From an uncultured Lachnoclostridium sp. (GTDB lineage: Bacteria > Bacillota > Clostridia > Lachnospirales > Lachnospiraceae), in assembly GCA_944376715.1 (NCBI GenBank), contig CALWDO010000002.1, forward strand, positions 124,001 through 188,000: a stretch of DNA of 64,000 bases, read 5' to 3'. A model generated the notes under the pieces. The model did not search any database. It was not told the origin of the DNA and saw only the letters and a list, made by a program, of their open reading frames with translations. The position numbers and the translations under genes were made by a program. Positions within the stretch are counted from its first letter, which is position 1. Each line of letters opens with the position of its first letter. This document shows, piece after piece, positions 51,382 to 60,121 of this stretch.

Positions 51382-52845
51382 TTATATGCGAATATCTTCC
51401 TGTCCCCCGCTCACAGGCGCCTCATACATTCTAAACATCCTTCTCATAAGTTCTTTTTTATCTAACGTTGTCCTTGGCATATATCTGCGGATCACCTGCT
51501 GGGATGAAGAGAACCCCATCAATTCCGCGATCATATCCGAACTGGCTCCCGCCTGCACTGCGTGAATGGCGTAGGTATCCCGCAGCATCCGGGGCGTGAT
51601 GTTCCCAAGTCCGCACGCTTTTCCCCTGCGCGTCAGAATCTCTCTCATTCGGGACATCCTTACCGGTTCTTCTCTGGATTTGCACAATACGAACTCCTCC
51701 GGCCCGCCCTGATATTGCCTTTGTATGTCTTTCAGTCTTTTCAACAAAAAAAACGGGACCGGCACTGTACGTCTTTTTCTGCCCGTCAATGGTTCGGGTT
51801 CATATCTTCGGGTTCCTCCGGAACCGTACTCCCTCTTTACGGCAATAAAATATTGTAAGCGGAATTCCCCTTTTTCAAAATCAATTTCCCTCCATCGCAG
51901 GGCCGCGGCCTCGCTTAATGTTATTCCCGTACAGAGGAGCATCTGAAATCCCACTCCCAATGGGTACCCGTTCTCATCTTTATATTCAAAAAGAACCGGT
52001 TTCAAAATATTGAGCTGGTCATCATCCAACCACTGCTTTTCTTCCCATATGTTTTTGGCTCGCAGTGTCCATGATAATTCCGTACATGGATTTCTGGCAA
52101 TTAATCCGATCTTCTGAGCGTCCCGCATGCAGCCGCTGAGAACGGAAAATGTGTTCCGCAGCGTGCCTTCCGTCATATATGTATTCTGAGTCCCCTGCAT
52201 GGGAGTATTTTGCAAGGATTTTACCCATCGCATAACAGCGTCCTCTGTTACATCTTCCAGTCTTTCCTTTCCCAGATACGGCAGAATATGCCGCTCCATC
52301 GTCTCTGTGTACATACAGACCGTGGTTTCCTTTATAACATTCGGCAGCACATTCCGGGTCCAGATATATACCCACTCCGCCAGCGTCTCCACCGCTGACA
52401 GATCTCCCTGCCGGAACGCTTCTAACTTATCGGAATACCGGCTTTCCACATTGTTCTCATGCTTTCGGGAAGAAACCTTATCACATCCGCAGCTGGTAAT
52501 ACGTCCATTTTTCAGATCCCGAATCGCGACGCTTTTTTCTCTCCCGCACTCACAGCGGCAAATCACCTTATGAAGCGTCGTATTATTGTCTAAATCTTCC
52601 GCAATGACAGTTAATTTACCGAACCGCTTTCCTATCAGCTGATCCGGGGTAGAACGGATACAGCCGCAGCTTTTTCTTCGTCCGCTCTTCAGCAGATAAC
52701 CAGGGACTGCACATGTATTTCCACAATCACACCGGCACTCCCACAAAGATATCTTCTGTCTGCCGTTCCATCCATAGCCCGCAGGTCCGGTTACGATCAG
52801 TTTCCCAAAACGCTGCCCGGTAATGTCTTTCGCTGTTTTTGACAT
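51382..52845 (-). CDS. Tyrosine-recombinase-like protein with two N-terminal zinc-ribbon-like repeats; catalytic residues mostly lost
   Basis: 487 residues. Residues 8-62 and 70-121 are two copies of a repeat common in phage HNH/AP2-type proteins: GQRFGKL, then CxCxCG, then KSCGC (first: CRCDCG at 38-42; second: CRCECG at 97-101). A core-binding domain (about 150-260) and a tyrosine-recombinase catalytic domain (about 272-472) follow. Of the catalytic set, Arg I is Thr309 (TGIT for TGLR), the beta-hairpin Lys appears to be Leu353, HxxR is RxxR (Arg419-Arg422), and the LGH His is Phe445. Only Arg422 and Tyr455 remain. It may bind DNA without recombining. Confidence 0.75.
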   Translation of the reverse strand: MSKTAKDITGQRFGKLIVTGPAGYGWNGRQKISLWECRCDCGNTCAVPGYLLKSGRRKSCGCIRSTPDQLIGKRFGKLTVIAEDLDNNTTLHKVICRCECGREKSVAIRDLKNGRITSCGCDKVSSRKHENNVESRYSDKLEAFRQGDLSAVETLAEWVYIWTRNVLPNVIKETTVCMYTETMERHILPYLGKERLEDVTEDAVMRWVKSLQNTPMQGTQNTYMTEGTLRNTFSVLSGCMRDAQKIGLIARNPCTELSWTLRAKNIWEEKQWLDDDQLNILKPVLFEYKDENGYPLGVGFQMLLCTGITLSEAAALRWREIDFEKGEFRLQYFIAVKREYGSGGTRRYEPEPLTGRKRRTVPVPFFLLKRLKDIQRQYQGGPEEFVLCKSREEPVRMSRMREILTRRGKACGLGNITPRMLRDTYAIHAVQAGASSDMIAELMGFSSSQQVIRRYMPRTTLDKKELMRRMFRMYEAPVSGGQEDIRI

Positions 52846-52930
52846 TTTCCATCCTCACAATTCTATATCTCTTCCGTACAGAGCTCCGCCTCATCCCCTG
52901 TCGTTATAAACTGGTACATCTATATCAAAC

Positions 52931-55720
52931 TTATTGTTTTCTATGTCTGCGGCAGTACACCGCAATCCCCGCAGCAATGAGCGCCAGGGATACTATGATT
53001 ACAAGAATAAGCGGCAAAATCTGCGCAGAGTCCCCTGTCCTGGCAGACTGCACGGACGCTGTCACCGATCCGCCGGGCGAACCTGATGTGCCGCCCGAAC
53101 TTGAGGTCCCTCCCCCGGAACCTTTCCCGGAATCTGAACCGGTATTGTCAGGAGTATCTGTATTATCCGGCACATAACGGTTTGTCACATTCATTCCGTT
53201 GATTGTAGACTGATAGTCCGCAACCGCATCCTCCGTAATGGTATAGGTGATTTCCTTGCCGTTCTCATACCTGGGCAGATTCTCAAAAGTCCATGCCCAG
53301 CCGTCTTCAGCGGTAACTGTTGCCGTCTTTATCTGTCTGCCGTCAGCATACAGCCGGATGGTGATGGAATCCGGACGCTTTCCGTCCTGATCGTTGGCAT
53401 CATCCCATGTCTTGGAGCCGGAAATACTGATAGTCTCAGGCTTATTGGCAAAAGAGATGTGCATGCCGGGCGTGACAGTAACCGTATACTTGCCGTCGGC
53501 ATCAGGGGATATTGTCTCTGTTCCCGTACTCGTCGTGACTGTAGGAATCCAGCCTTTCGCATCTTCACTGATCCTCAGAGAAGATCCCGCCTCTACATTT
53601 TCAAGTTTATGTATCTCACCATTTTTCAGCGTGAACGTGTCTGTTTTGCCCGCGCCTTCTTTTAGTTGCAGATAGTTGCTGTCGTTAACGCCGCCGCTCT
53701 CTTCGGCGGTAATATTTACATATTCTCCAACCTCAACGTATTCAGCTTCAAAAGAAAAATCTTCTGTGCTGTCGCTTCCCTCTACCACTTTCTGAATTGT
53801 CACTGTTGCAGGGAGATCTACATGGGGCAGGGGAAATTCCGCGACCGGTTTGTCACTTCCCGGACTATAAATGCCGGCATTATCTGTGTGAGCTTCGTTT
53901 GCTGCGTTAGTCGCCAGCTTGGTGCCGCCTTGAGAATCATCTGCAGCCGCAATCCCAATTTCGACTACCAGTTTTTTGCCTGCTGCCTCATCACCGTTCA
54001 TATGGACAAAATTTCCGGCAAAGTCAAAATTAGTAACCGACACGGTCTGACCATTCACTGTTATATGCAATTTATCCGGATCGTTTATGTCCGCAGCGGT
54101 ACTGACGCTGTTTTCATCTTTTTCCCAAAGCTTATTTCCGTTCTCATCTTCTCCCTTATAACTCATCGTATAAGCGGTCACATTCGCTGCTTCTTCTGTA
54201 TAAGTGATCTGGAAATCATTTGTAATCTTATCCTTCACGATGGCGTTTTCATCCAGCGTGACGGTTGTGGAACCGGGATCCAGGATGTCGAAAAGCTGCT
54301 CAAATATTTCGGACAAAGCATCCGCGCTATCGGTTCCCAGATAATAGCTTTTCGTTCCTTCGTTGTATTCGCTGCTCAAGTCTCCCCATTTTTCAGAGGC
54401 AACGCCAGCCGCATTCGGATAATTGGAGGACACCAGGTGCAGGAAACAGTTCGCGTTTGCGAAAAAGCCCTCGGTTCCCTGGCCGTCCTTTTCAACGTCA
54501 TAGGAGATATCTTGTGCGCTATACCCGTTAGCCGTTGGGAACAGACCCACAGAGTAGATGGTTACGCCTTCGCTCTTCATTTCTTTCGCCGACTGGATAC
54601 CGGGCGTCACCCAGTCTGGCTTGCCATCTGTACGGCCAGGACCATAGTTGACATAGTCCCCGCCGGGTGCGCCATCGGTGAAAAGAATCATGACCTTCGC
54701 GCGGTTTTCATCCTCTGTTTCAGGCGCATGTTTAAAGGCAAACTGCGCCGCCTGGATACCCAGATGGGTAGGAGTACTGCCTTCTGCTTCAACGCCGTTC
54801 ACCCACCGACTGATGGTATCACCGTCTAAGCTGCCCACATCGCACCAGGCCCCTCCTGCTAATGTTTCAAAGCCGTCAACCGGACTGCCGCCCGGCCCGT
54901 CGCCCGGATCCTGATACACCTCTTTTCGCGACCCATCAGAATAAACGTAAGACGCACCTATCCCATACCCTACGATGGCCACCCGGTGCGCTACCGGTTC
55001 CCCATCATCAGAAACGGCGGCCGCACACAGCTTACCCAAAAAGCTGCTCAATGCCTCCTGCAGCACATCTCTGCCGGTTTTTCCGCATTGCTCATAGAAT
55101 TGGACGGTGCATGTCCAACCGCCTTCTTCGCGACTTTCTGTCGGTATCTCACCCTCATTTTCAAAAGGAATCCATCTTGCAATCTTAGAATGGTCTTTAT
55201 GATTCGTACTAGAAAACCAGCCCCCACATTCTGTACAGTAATATATCTTTCGTGTCGTACCATCGACGGGATAGACAACTGTATATGTTTTGTCTATATC
55301 AACATTTTCTTTATATACCTTGTGTCCGACAAAAAGGAAACTATCTTCTGTCAAAGATACGTCCAGTTTAGCCCCCTCCGTTAAATGGCCTTCTGGCGTA
55401 ACCTCCACGTCTGTCCCATTTTTATTGTCGCATCCATAAATGAGAACATCCGCCATAGAGCCGGACTCATCCAACACCAGGACAACGTCTAAGGGAACCG
55501 GCTTTTGCGCTACGGTGCCGTTCTCACCTGTAGCATAGCTTTCCAGAGTCAGCTTAAAGCCATCCTCAGCTTCCTCCACCCATTTATCTAAGACAAGCGC
55601 TCCCTCGTCCGTCCCCTCTGCCGCAGCCGCTGTTTCGGGAAAGAGCCCGAAAAGCAGACAACAGGACAGCAAAAACGTCAGAACCCGTTCCCCCGTTCTA
55701 TTTTTCTTTGTTATTCTCAT
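52931..55720 (-). CDS. Large surface protein with VWA and Cna-B domains
   Basis: 929 residues. Signal peptide to about residue 34; von Willebrand A domain with MIDAS DESGS (84-88), interrupted by a small Cys/His insert (YYCTECGGWF...NHKDH) that looks like a zinc knuckle. Two Cna-B/SpaA-type beta domains follow (about 668-770 and 770-862; second with SGSKTWDDANDQDGKRPDS). Then comes a Gly/Ser linker, the sorting-like motif ARTGD, a membrane helix and RRHRKQ. Typical of adhesins or pilus-tip proteins anchored by sortase; the motif is a non-LPXTG variant. No sortase or pilin gene is adjacent. Confidence 0.88.
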   Translation of the reverse strand: MRITKKNRTGERVLTFLLSCCLLFGLFPETAAAAEGTDEGALVLDKWVEEAEDGFKLTLESYATGENGTVAQKPVPLDVVLVLDESGSMADVLIYGCDNKNGTDVEVTPEGHLTEGAKLDVSLTEDSFLFVGHKVYKENVDIDKTYTVVYPVDGTTRKIYYCTECGGWFSSTNHKDHSKIARWIPFENEGEIPTESREEGGWTCTVQFYEQCGKTGRDVLQEALSSFLGKLCAAAVSDDGEPVAHRVAIVGYGIGASYVYSDGSRKEVYQDPGDGPGGSPVDGFETLAGGAWCDVGSLDGDTISRWVNGVEAEGSTPTHLGIQAAQFAFKHAPETEDENRAKVMILFTDGAPGGDYVNYGPGRTDGKPDWVTPGIQSAKEMKSEGVTIYSVGLFPTANGYSAQDISYDVEKDGQGTEGFFANANCFLHLVSSNYPNAAGVASEKWGDLSSEYNEGTKSYYLGTDSADALSEIFEQLFDILDPGSTTVTLDENAIVKDKITNDFQITYTEEAANVTAYTMSYKGEDENGNKLWEKDENSVSTAADINDPDKLHITVNGQTVSVTNFDFAGNFVHMNGDEAAGKKLVVEIGIAAADDSQGGTKLATNAANEAHTDNAGIYSPGSDKPVAEFPLPHVDLPATVTIQKVVEGSDSTEDFSFEAEYVEVGEYVNITAEESGGVNDSNYLQLKEGAGKTDTFTLKNGEIHKLENVEAGSSLRISEDAKGWIPTVTTSTGTETISPDADGKYTVTVTPGMHISFANKPETISISGSKTWDDANDQDGKRPDSITIRLYADGRQIKTATVTAEDGWAWTFENLPRYENGKEITYTITEDAVADYQSTINGMNVTNRYVPDNTDTPDNTGSDSGKGSGGGTSSSGGTSGSPGGSVTASVQSARTGDSAQILPLILVIIVSLALIAAGIAVYCRRHRKQ

Positions 55721-55811
55721 AATGATTCACCATCCTCTTTCCTGCTTTATCTTGACCGAAAAATCAGACATTTTCGTTCGGAAAGAATATAATGAACCTG
55801 TATACTTCGGG

Positions 55812-55835
55812 ACGGTATATCCTGATATATACCGT
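55812..55835. repeat. Inverted repeat upstream of the surface protein gene
   Basis: ACGGTATAT (55812-55820) and ATATACCGT (55827-55835), perfect arms 6 bases apart, in the 196-base gap between the resolvase and the surface protein gene. Candidate operator or recombinase site. A second, weaker inverted pair (CGAAAAAT/ATTTTCG) lies nearby around 55754-55775. Confidence 0.5.
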
Positions 55836-55916
55836 TTAAATCACTGCTAAAATATATTGCGAAATATGTATGCAGTTCTGACCGATATCTCCTACCTTTT
55901 CCTGCCGCAAAATCAG

Positions 55917-56525
55917 CTAAATTTCAATTTTCCGTCCACGTACCCAGCGGAGAAAAGTGTCCTGTGCGATATGAAGTTCCCTCGCCGCCTGTCGGGAAGT
56001 AATCTCTTTCTTTTCCCACTGTTCCTTCAAAAGGGGAAAATTTTCCGGCACCGTCTTCCTGGGCCTGCCAAATTGCACGCCCCGGAGCTTTGCGGCGGCA
56101 ATACCTTCCATCTGGCGCTGGCGAATGTTCTCCCTCTCGGTCTGCGCCACATAAGAAAGAATTTGCAGTACAAGATCGGCTACAAAAGTTCCGGTCAGAT
56201 CCCTTCCCCTCTGCCGGGTATCTAAAAGCGGCATATCCAGCACTACAATGTCTGCCTGCTTTTCCTTTGTGATAATCCTCCATTGATTCAGGATTTCGTC
56301 ATAGTTGCGCCCAAGACGGTCAATGGATTTTACCACCAGAATATCGCCCCGCTTTAGTTTTCGCATAAGTTTCTTGTACTGTGGGCGGTTAAAATCCTTC
56401 CCGCTGAGTTTGTCCATGAAGATTTTATCATCCTGCACCGGAAAGTCCCGCAGGGCTATGAGCTGACGCTCCTCGCATTGTTCTTTGGTGGATACTCGTA
56501 TATATCCGTAAATCGTTGATTCCAT
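55917..56525 (-). CDS. Serine recombinase (resolvase/invertase family)
   Basis: 202 residues. Catalytic Ser in YGYIRVSTKEQ, conserved Arg in SIDRLGRNYDEI, long E helix (FVADLVLQILSYVAQTEREN), and a C-terminal helix-turn-helix (ITSRQAARELHIAQDTFLRW). It is of resolvase/invertase size and seems active. ATG 56525 has GGAGG at 8 bases. It lies between the surface protein gene and tRNA-Pro, and could act on the inverted repeat at 55812-55835 or be a transposon remnant. Confidence 0.9.
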   Translation of the reverse strand: MESTIYGYIRVSTKEQCEERQLIALRDFPVQDDKIFMDKLSGKDFNRPQYKKLMRKLKRGDILVVKSIDRLGRNYDEILNQWRIITKEKQADIVVLDMPLLDTRQRGRDLTGTFVADLVLQILSYVAQTERENIRQRQMEGIAAAKLRGVQFGRPRKTVPENFPLLKEQWEKKEITSRQAARELHIAQDTFLRWVRGRKIEI

Positions 56526-56644
56526 CAATCGTTCCTCCTTTAGTCCTTAGTATTTCCACAGGAAGCATTTTAATCGGAGGCCGATTTCAGGCCGAAAACG
56601 ACCTGGCTGAAATATCCCGGGCGGCCGCTTATTTATTTTGAAAT

Positions 56645-56668
56645 TTTTTTGGGGAATTTTTTGGGGAA
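56645..56668. repeat. Tandem 12-base repeat near tRNA-Pro
   Basis: TTTTTTGGGGAA occurs twice head to tail (56645-56656 and 56657-56668), downstream of tRNA-Pro in its transcription direction. Possible trace of an integration or attachment site. Confidence 0.5.
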
Positions 56669-56707
56669 CAGACGGAAATGGCAGAGAAACACACTCCTTC
56701 CCAGAGC

Positions 56708-56749
56708 ATAAAAAAAGAACCGGAAATGTTGATTTTTCAACATCTCCGG
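56708..56749 (-). terminator. Terminator of tRNA-Pro
   Basis: A 30-base hairpin with CCGGA ends (56720-56749; arms CCGGAAATGTTGA and TCAACATCTCCGG) is followed by TTCTTTTTTT on the minus strand. Confidence 0.88.
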
Positions 56750-56765
56750 CGCCCCTGCCAAGGAG

Positions 56766-56839
56766 TCGATGCGACAGGATTTGAACCTGCGACCTCTGCG
56801 TCCCGAACGCAGCGCTCTACCAAGCTGAGCCACGCATCG
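56766..56839 (-). tRNA. tRNA-Pro (anticodon CGG)
   Basis: 74 bases folding into a full cloverleaf: acceptor CGATGCG/CGCATCG, D stem GCTC/GAGC, anticodon stem CTGCG/CGCAG with loop TTCGGGA (anticodon CGG), T arm GCAGG-TTCAAAT-CCTGT, discriminator A. CCA is not encoded. Confidence 0.95.
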
Positions 56840-56954
56840 TTATTTCAATTTTTTGTTCTCAACTGCGAACTCGTTTATTATACCCTGACTTTCTTGATTT
56901 GTAAAGTGTTTTTTTCAATTTTTATGATTTTTTTCGGTTTTTTCATCGGATTCA

Positions 56955-56987
56955 AAAGCCAGACAGCAATCATTCGCTGCCTGGCTT
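56955..56987 (-). terminator. Terminator of the SleB-type hydrolase gene
   Basis: AAAGCCAG and CTGGCTTT arms with a further CAGC/GCTG pair; only TTTTG follows on the minus strand, so termination may be partial. Confidence 0.65.
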
Positions 56988-57005
56988 TCCAATATTCTTC
57001 TCACA

Positions 57006-58583
57006 TTATGCAGCTGGCGCTGTCCCTGCGTTCTCCCCATCCTGCTCTGTACTCTGAGTCTGTGTACCCGAAGCAGGATCCCCGGTTCCGGTATTACCTG
57101 TACCTGCAGCCGGATCCGTTGTCCCGGCACTGTCCGCGCCTGCAGCCGGATCTGCCGCGCCGGTACCGTCCGTGCCTGCGGCAGGGTCGGTTGTCTCAGG
57201 CTGTTCCGGTTCTTCGGTTTCTTCCGGTTCTTCCTCCGGCTCTTCTTCAGGCTCTTCTTCCGGTTCCTTACTCGGCGTCGTTGTAGACGTAGAATAACTG
57301 GTCCAGTAATAATAGAAGATATGATCCTGGATAATCCAGTAAGGAACTCCGCCGTTCTGAAGATTTGTGATCAGCGAAGGCACCGGAGCCCAGGTACGGA
57401 AGAACAGGGATTCGCCCACATTGCTGCTCCCGTTAACCACTTCTCTGGCAGCATTCCAGCAGGACTGCGTCACGATATTGGGGATATCGTCATCCTGTTC
57501 GGCCTGGAGTACCAGATCAAAACGTCCGGAACCCACCGGCTCAAACTGTCTTGATTGTCTCAGAACCCCTTCCAGCGTATTCGGATACAGACTGCTTCGC
57601 ACACGGTTCATGATCACATATCCCACAGCCAGCTGTCCTTGATAGCTCTGATTTCCCGCTTCACAGTAAATGATCGTGGCAAGCATCAGCAATTCATAAT
57701 CGCTGAGTGAGATCTGATGGCCCGAGATCTGAGCATCTCCGGCGATGATCGTCACATTTTCCATAGAAGACGCAGCGTTCTGTGCCGCCTGGATCCTCGC
57801 CTGACGCTCCTCTTCTTCCGCCTGGGCGATCAACTGATTCAGGATCTTTGTCTTTTCCTCTATCAGTTCTTCCATGCTGCCAATCTTTCCTTCCAGATCT
57901 CCGATCAGACTGTTGTACTCGCTGATCTTAGACCCTGCCGCCGCCTGCTGCGTCGCCACCTGTTTCTTTTTGCTCTCTGTCTCCGACTTCAGAAGTTCCA
58001 GCGCCTCCTGTTCGTCTGCCAGGGAAGCCCGCTGTTCTTCCAGAGAAGCCTTTGAATTTTTATATTCTTCCAGCATCTGACGGTCATAATTATTGATATT
58101 CTCCGCATATTCTACCTGGTTCAGCATATCCGAGATGCCCCCGGTCAAAGCCGCGGACAAATATGTAAACAGATTATTTCCCCCGTTTTCATACATATAC
58201 TGAATACGTTTTTTCATATCCTGATACTGTTTATCCACAGCTTCCTGGGCGGCGGCCACTTCCTCTTCTTTGACCGTTATCTCCGCCTCCTTTGTCTCGA
58301 TATCCTGCGTCAGTATGGAGATCTGCTCATTCAGACTGCTGGCCTGCTGATCCAGATTCTTCAGGTACTCTTCCATCTCGGATTTGGCGTTATTCAGGTT
58401 GCTCTTCTCCTTCTCGGTCGCCGCTTTCTGCTCCTCCGCCTCACTTTTTTCCTGCTCCATCTGGTCAATCTTATCCTGCGTCTCCTGGCTGGCCGCTGAC
58501 ACGGCATAGGAAGACAGCGCTATGCTGAACACCAGCATCAGACTAAGTGTTCTTTTGTACATCCTGCGGATTTTTTCTCGCAT
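57006..58583 (-). CDS. Exported cell-wall hydrolase: coiled coil plus SleB-type (Hydrolase_2) domain
   Basis: 525 residues. Signal peptide to about AVSAA; a long coiled coil (about 32-270) like that of PcsB/CwlO-type hydrolases; then a SleB/CwlJ-type peptidoglycan hydrolase domain (about 290-425) with the catalytic Glu in IIYCEAGNQSYQGQ and NRVRSSLYPNTL. The C-terminus is low complexity: repeated EPEE units followed by repeats around DPAAGT. It probably trims peptidoglycan during division or growth, held inactive by the coiled coil (inference). ATG follows GGGGAG. Confidence 0.88.
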   Translation of the reverse strand: MREKIRRMYKRTLSLMLVFSIALSSYAVSAASQETQDKIDQMEQEKSEAEEQKAATEKEKSNLNNAKSEMEEYLKNLDQQASSLNEQISILTQDIETKEAEITVKEEEVAAAQEAVDKQYQDMKKRIQYMYENGGNNLFTYLSAALTGGISDMLNQVEYAENINNYDRQMLEEYKNSKASLEEQRASLADEQEALELLKSETESKKKQVATQQAAAGSKISEYNSLIGDLEGKIGSMEELIEEKTKILNQLIAQAEEEERQARIQAAQNAASSMENVTIIAGDAQISGHQISLSDYELLMLATIIYCEAGNQSYQGQLAVGYVIMNRVRSSLYPNTLEGVLRQSRQFEPVGSGRFDLVLQAEQDDDIPNIVTQSCWNAAREVVNGSSNVGESLFFRTWAPVPSLITNLQNGGVPYWIIQDHIFYYYWTSYSTSTTTPSKEPEEEPEEEPEEEPEETEEPEQPETTDPAAGTDGTGAADPAAGADSAGTTDPAAGTGNTGTGDPASGTQTQSTEQDGENAGTAPAA

Positions 58584-58595
58584 AAAGCTCCCCCT

Positions 58596-59093
58596 TTAAT
58601 CCCAGTTGTATTTTGTCAGGTTTCCTTTCAGCTGCATATGGGTAAAATTCTGCTGGCGGAGTGCTTCGTACAGAACGATCGCCACGGAATTCGACAGATT
58701 CAGAGACCTGATTGACGGATTCATGGGAATCCGTATCGCCGTCTCCCTGTTTTCATGCAGAATCTCTTCCGGAATCCCTGCGCTTTCTTTTCCAAACATA
58801 ATATAGCAGTCCGGTTCATACTGCACATCGGTATAAACATTCGGCGCCTTGGTGGACGCCATATAGATCCTGGCTCCAGGATTCTTTTCCAGGAAATCCT
58901 CGTAATCCAGATAAGTAGTCACATCCAGATCTTTCCAGTAATCCATGCCGGCACGCCGGAGTTCTTTTTCTCCAAGGCGGAATCCAAGCGGTTCGATCAG
59001 ATGAAGCCGGCTGCCCGTAGCCACGCAGGTCCTTCCGATATTTCCGGTATTTGCCGGTATCTCCGGCTCATACAGCACAATATTTAAAGCCAT
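58596..59093 (-). CDS. trmL: tRNA (cytidine(34)-2'-O)-methyltransferase
   Basis: SpoU-family (SPOUT) methyltransferase that modifies the wobble base of tRNA-Leu using S-adenosylmethionine. 165 residues, full length. Motifs: PEIPANTGNIGRTC at the N-terminus, MFGKESAGIPEEIL, and the knot motif IPMNPSIRSLNLSNSVA. Nineteen bases before the AIR-synthase-like gene stop; probably one operon. Confidence 0.93.
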   Translation of the reverse strand: MALNIVLYEPEIPANTGNIGRTCVATGSRLHLIEPLGFRLGEKELRRAGMDYWKDLDVTTYLDYEDFLEKNPGARIYMASTKAPNVYTDVQYEPDCYIMFGKESAGIPEEILHENRETAIRIPMNPSIRSLNLSNSVAIVLYEALRQQNFTHMQLKGNLTKYNWD

Positions 59094-59111
59094 GGCCGAT
59101 TCCTCTTTTCT

Positions 59112-60098
59112 TTACTCGTAAATCTTATACAGCTCATCCGTCTTAGGTCTTTCCAGATAAGCGGTATCCTCTCCATTCAGGATCTTCTTCGCCTTGCCTT
59201 CCACACAGCGGCCAATCAGCGCGGCGTGGATCCCCGCCTTCTCCAGATCCCGGACCAGCCGCCTTCCATCCGGAGCCGTCATCAGCATACATCCGCTGGA
59301 TATCAGCTGATATGGATTCAATCTATAATACTCACAGATCTCAATGGTCTCCTGGCGGACAGGAATCTTTTTCAGCTCGATCTCCAATCCCACCCCGGAC
59401 GCTTCCGCCAGCTCCCAGAGCGCGCCGTAGATGCCGCCTTCCGTCACATCGTGCATGGCGGTGACGCCGGACTTTACCGCGGCCGCCGCATCCGGCACCA
59501 CTGACAGGAACCGGTCAAAGTTCTTCGCTTCCTCCACAAAAGGAGCCGCGAAGCGTTCCAGCAGTTCCTGCTCTTTTTCCCGGGCAATGATTGAAGTTCC
59601 TTCAATTCCGATCCACTTGGTGGCCACCACATCGTCTCCGACTCCGGCGCCGCCGGTAGTCACCAGGCAGCCCTTTTTCGCCTTTCCGATACCAGTCACG
59701 GAGATCACCGGCTGATTCACTACCGCCGTCACTTCCGTATGACCGCCCACTACCTGTATATGCAGTTTCTCACAGGCAGTCTCCACTTCCTGCATCAGCC
59801 GGCGGATCATGGGTTCATCCGCAGTCACGGGAAGGAGCACGGTCAAAAGCAGCGCCACCGGCTCCGCTCCGGCGCTGGCCAGATCATTGGCCGTGATCTG
59901 TACCGCCAATTCGCCGGTATTCTTGTCTGTCCCGGTGATGGGATCTGTGGACAGCACAAAGATTTCATCCGGCCCCAACTGAAGGGCTGCGCAGTCCTCT
60001 CCGACTCCGGCCCCCACCAGAACCTCTTCTCTTCTGGTATGTATCTGCCGAAAAACGGCCCTTTTCAGGACCGCCTCCGGTACTTTTCCAATTTCCAT
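59112..60098 (-). CDS. AIR synthase-related (PurM/HypE/ThiL-like) protein
   Basis: 328 residues of the PurM-like ATP-binding superfamily. N-terminal domain with GAGVGEDCAAL and STDPITGTDKN, AIR synthase-type middle with ANDLASAGAEPVALLL and the GGHTEVTAVV segment, and C-terminal half with DVTEGGIYGALWE. Closest in overall look to HypE-type hydrogenase maturation proteins, but it lacks the PxxC tail of HypE (the end is DELYKIYE), and no hyp genes adjoin. Function unassigned. Confidence 0.78.
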   Translation of the reverse strand: MEIGKVPEAVLKRAVFRQIHTRREEVLVGAGVGEDCAALQLGPDEIFVLSTDPITGTDKNTGELAVQITANDLASAGAEPVALLLTVLLPVTADEPMIRRLMQEVETACEKLHIQVVGGHTEVTAVVNQPVISVTGIGKAKKGCLVTTGGAGVGDDVVATKWIGIEGTSIIAREKEQELLERFAAPFVEEAKNFDRFLSVVPDAAAAVKSGVTAMHDVTEGGIYGALWELAEASGVGLEIELKKIPVRQETIEICEYYRLNPYQLISSGCMLMTAPDGRRLVRDLEKAGIHAALIGRCVEGKAKKILNGEDTAYLERPKTDELYKIYE

Positions 60099-60121
60099 AA
60101 ATAACCTTGCCTTCTTCCGGA

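Noticed and set aside
50833..56525. Prophage or integrative element
   Set aside because: No phage structural, replication or conjugation genes are present, and no pair of direct attachment repeats flanks the patch; only recombinase-type genes are seen.
56633..56833. 66-codon open frame with QLGRALRSGRRGRRF
   Set aside because: It is a translation of the tRNA-Pro gene itself and its flank, a well-known artefact.
57180..57270. Repetitive DNA coding the EPEE/DPAAGT tail as a CRISPR-like array
   Set aside because: The repeats are in-frame codon repeats within the SleB-type hydrolase gene, with no unique spacers of regular length.
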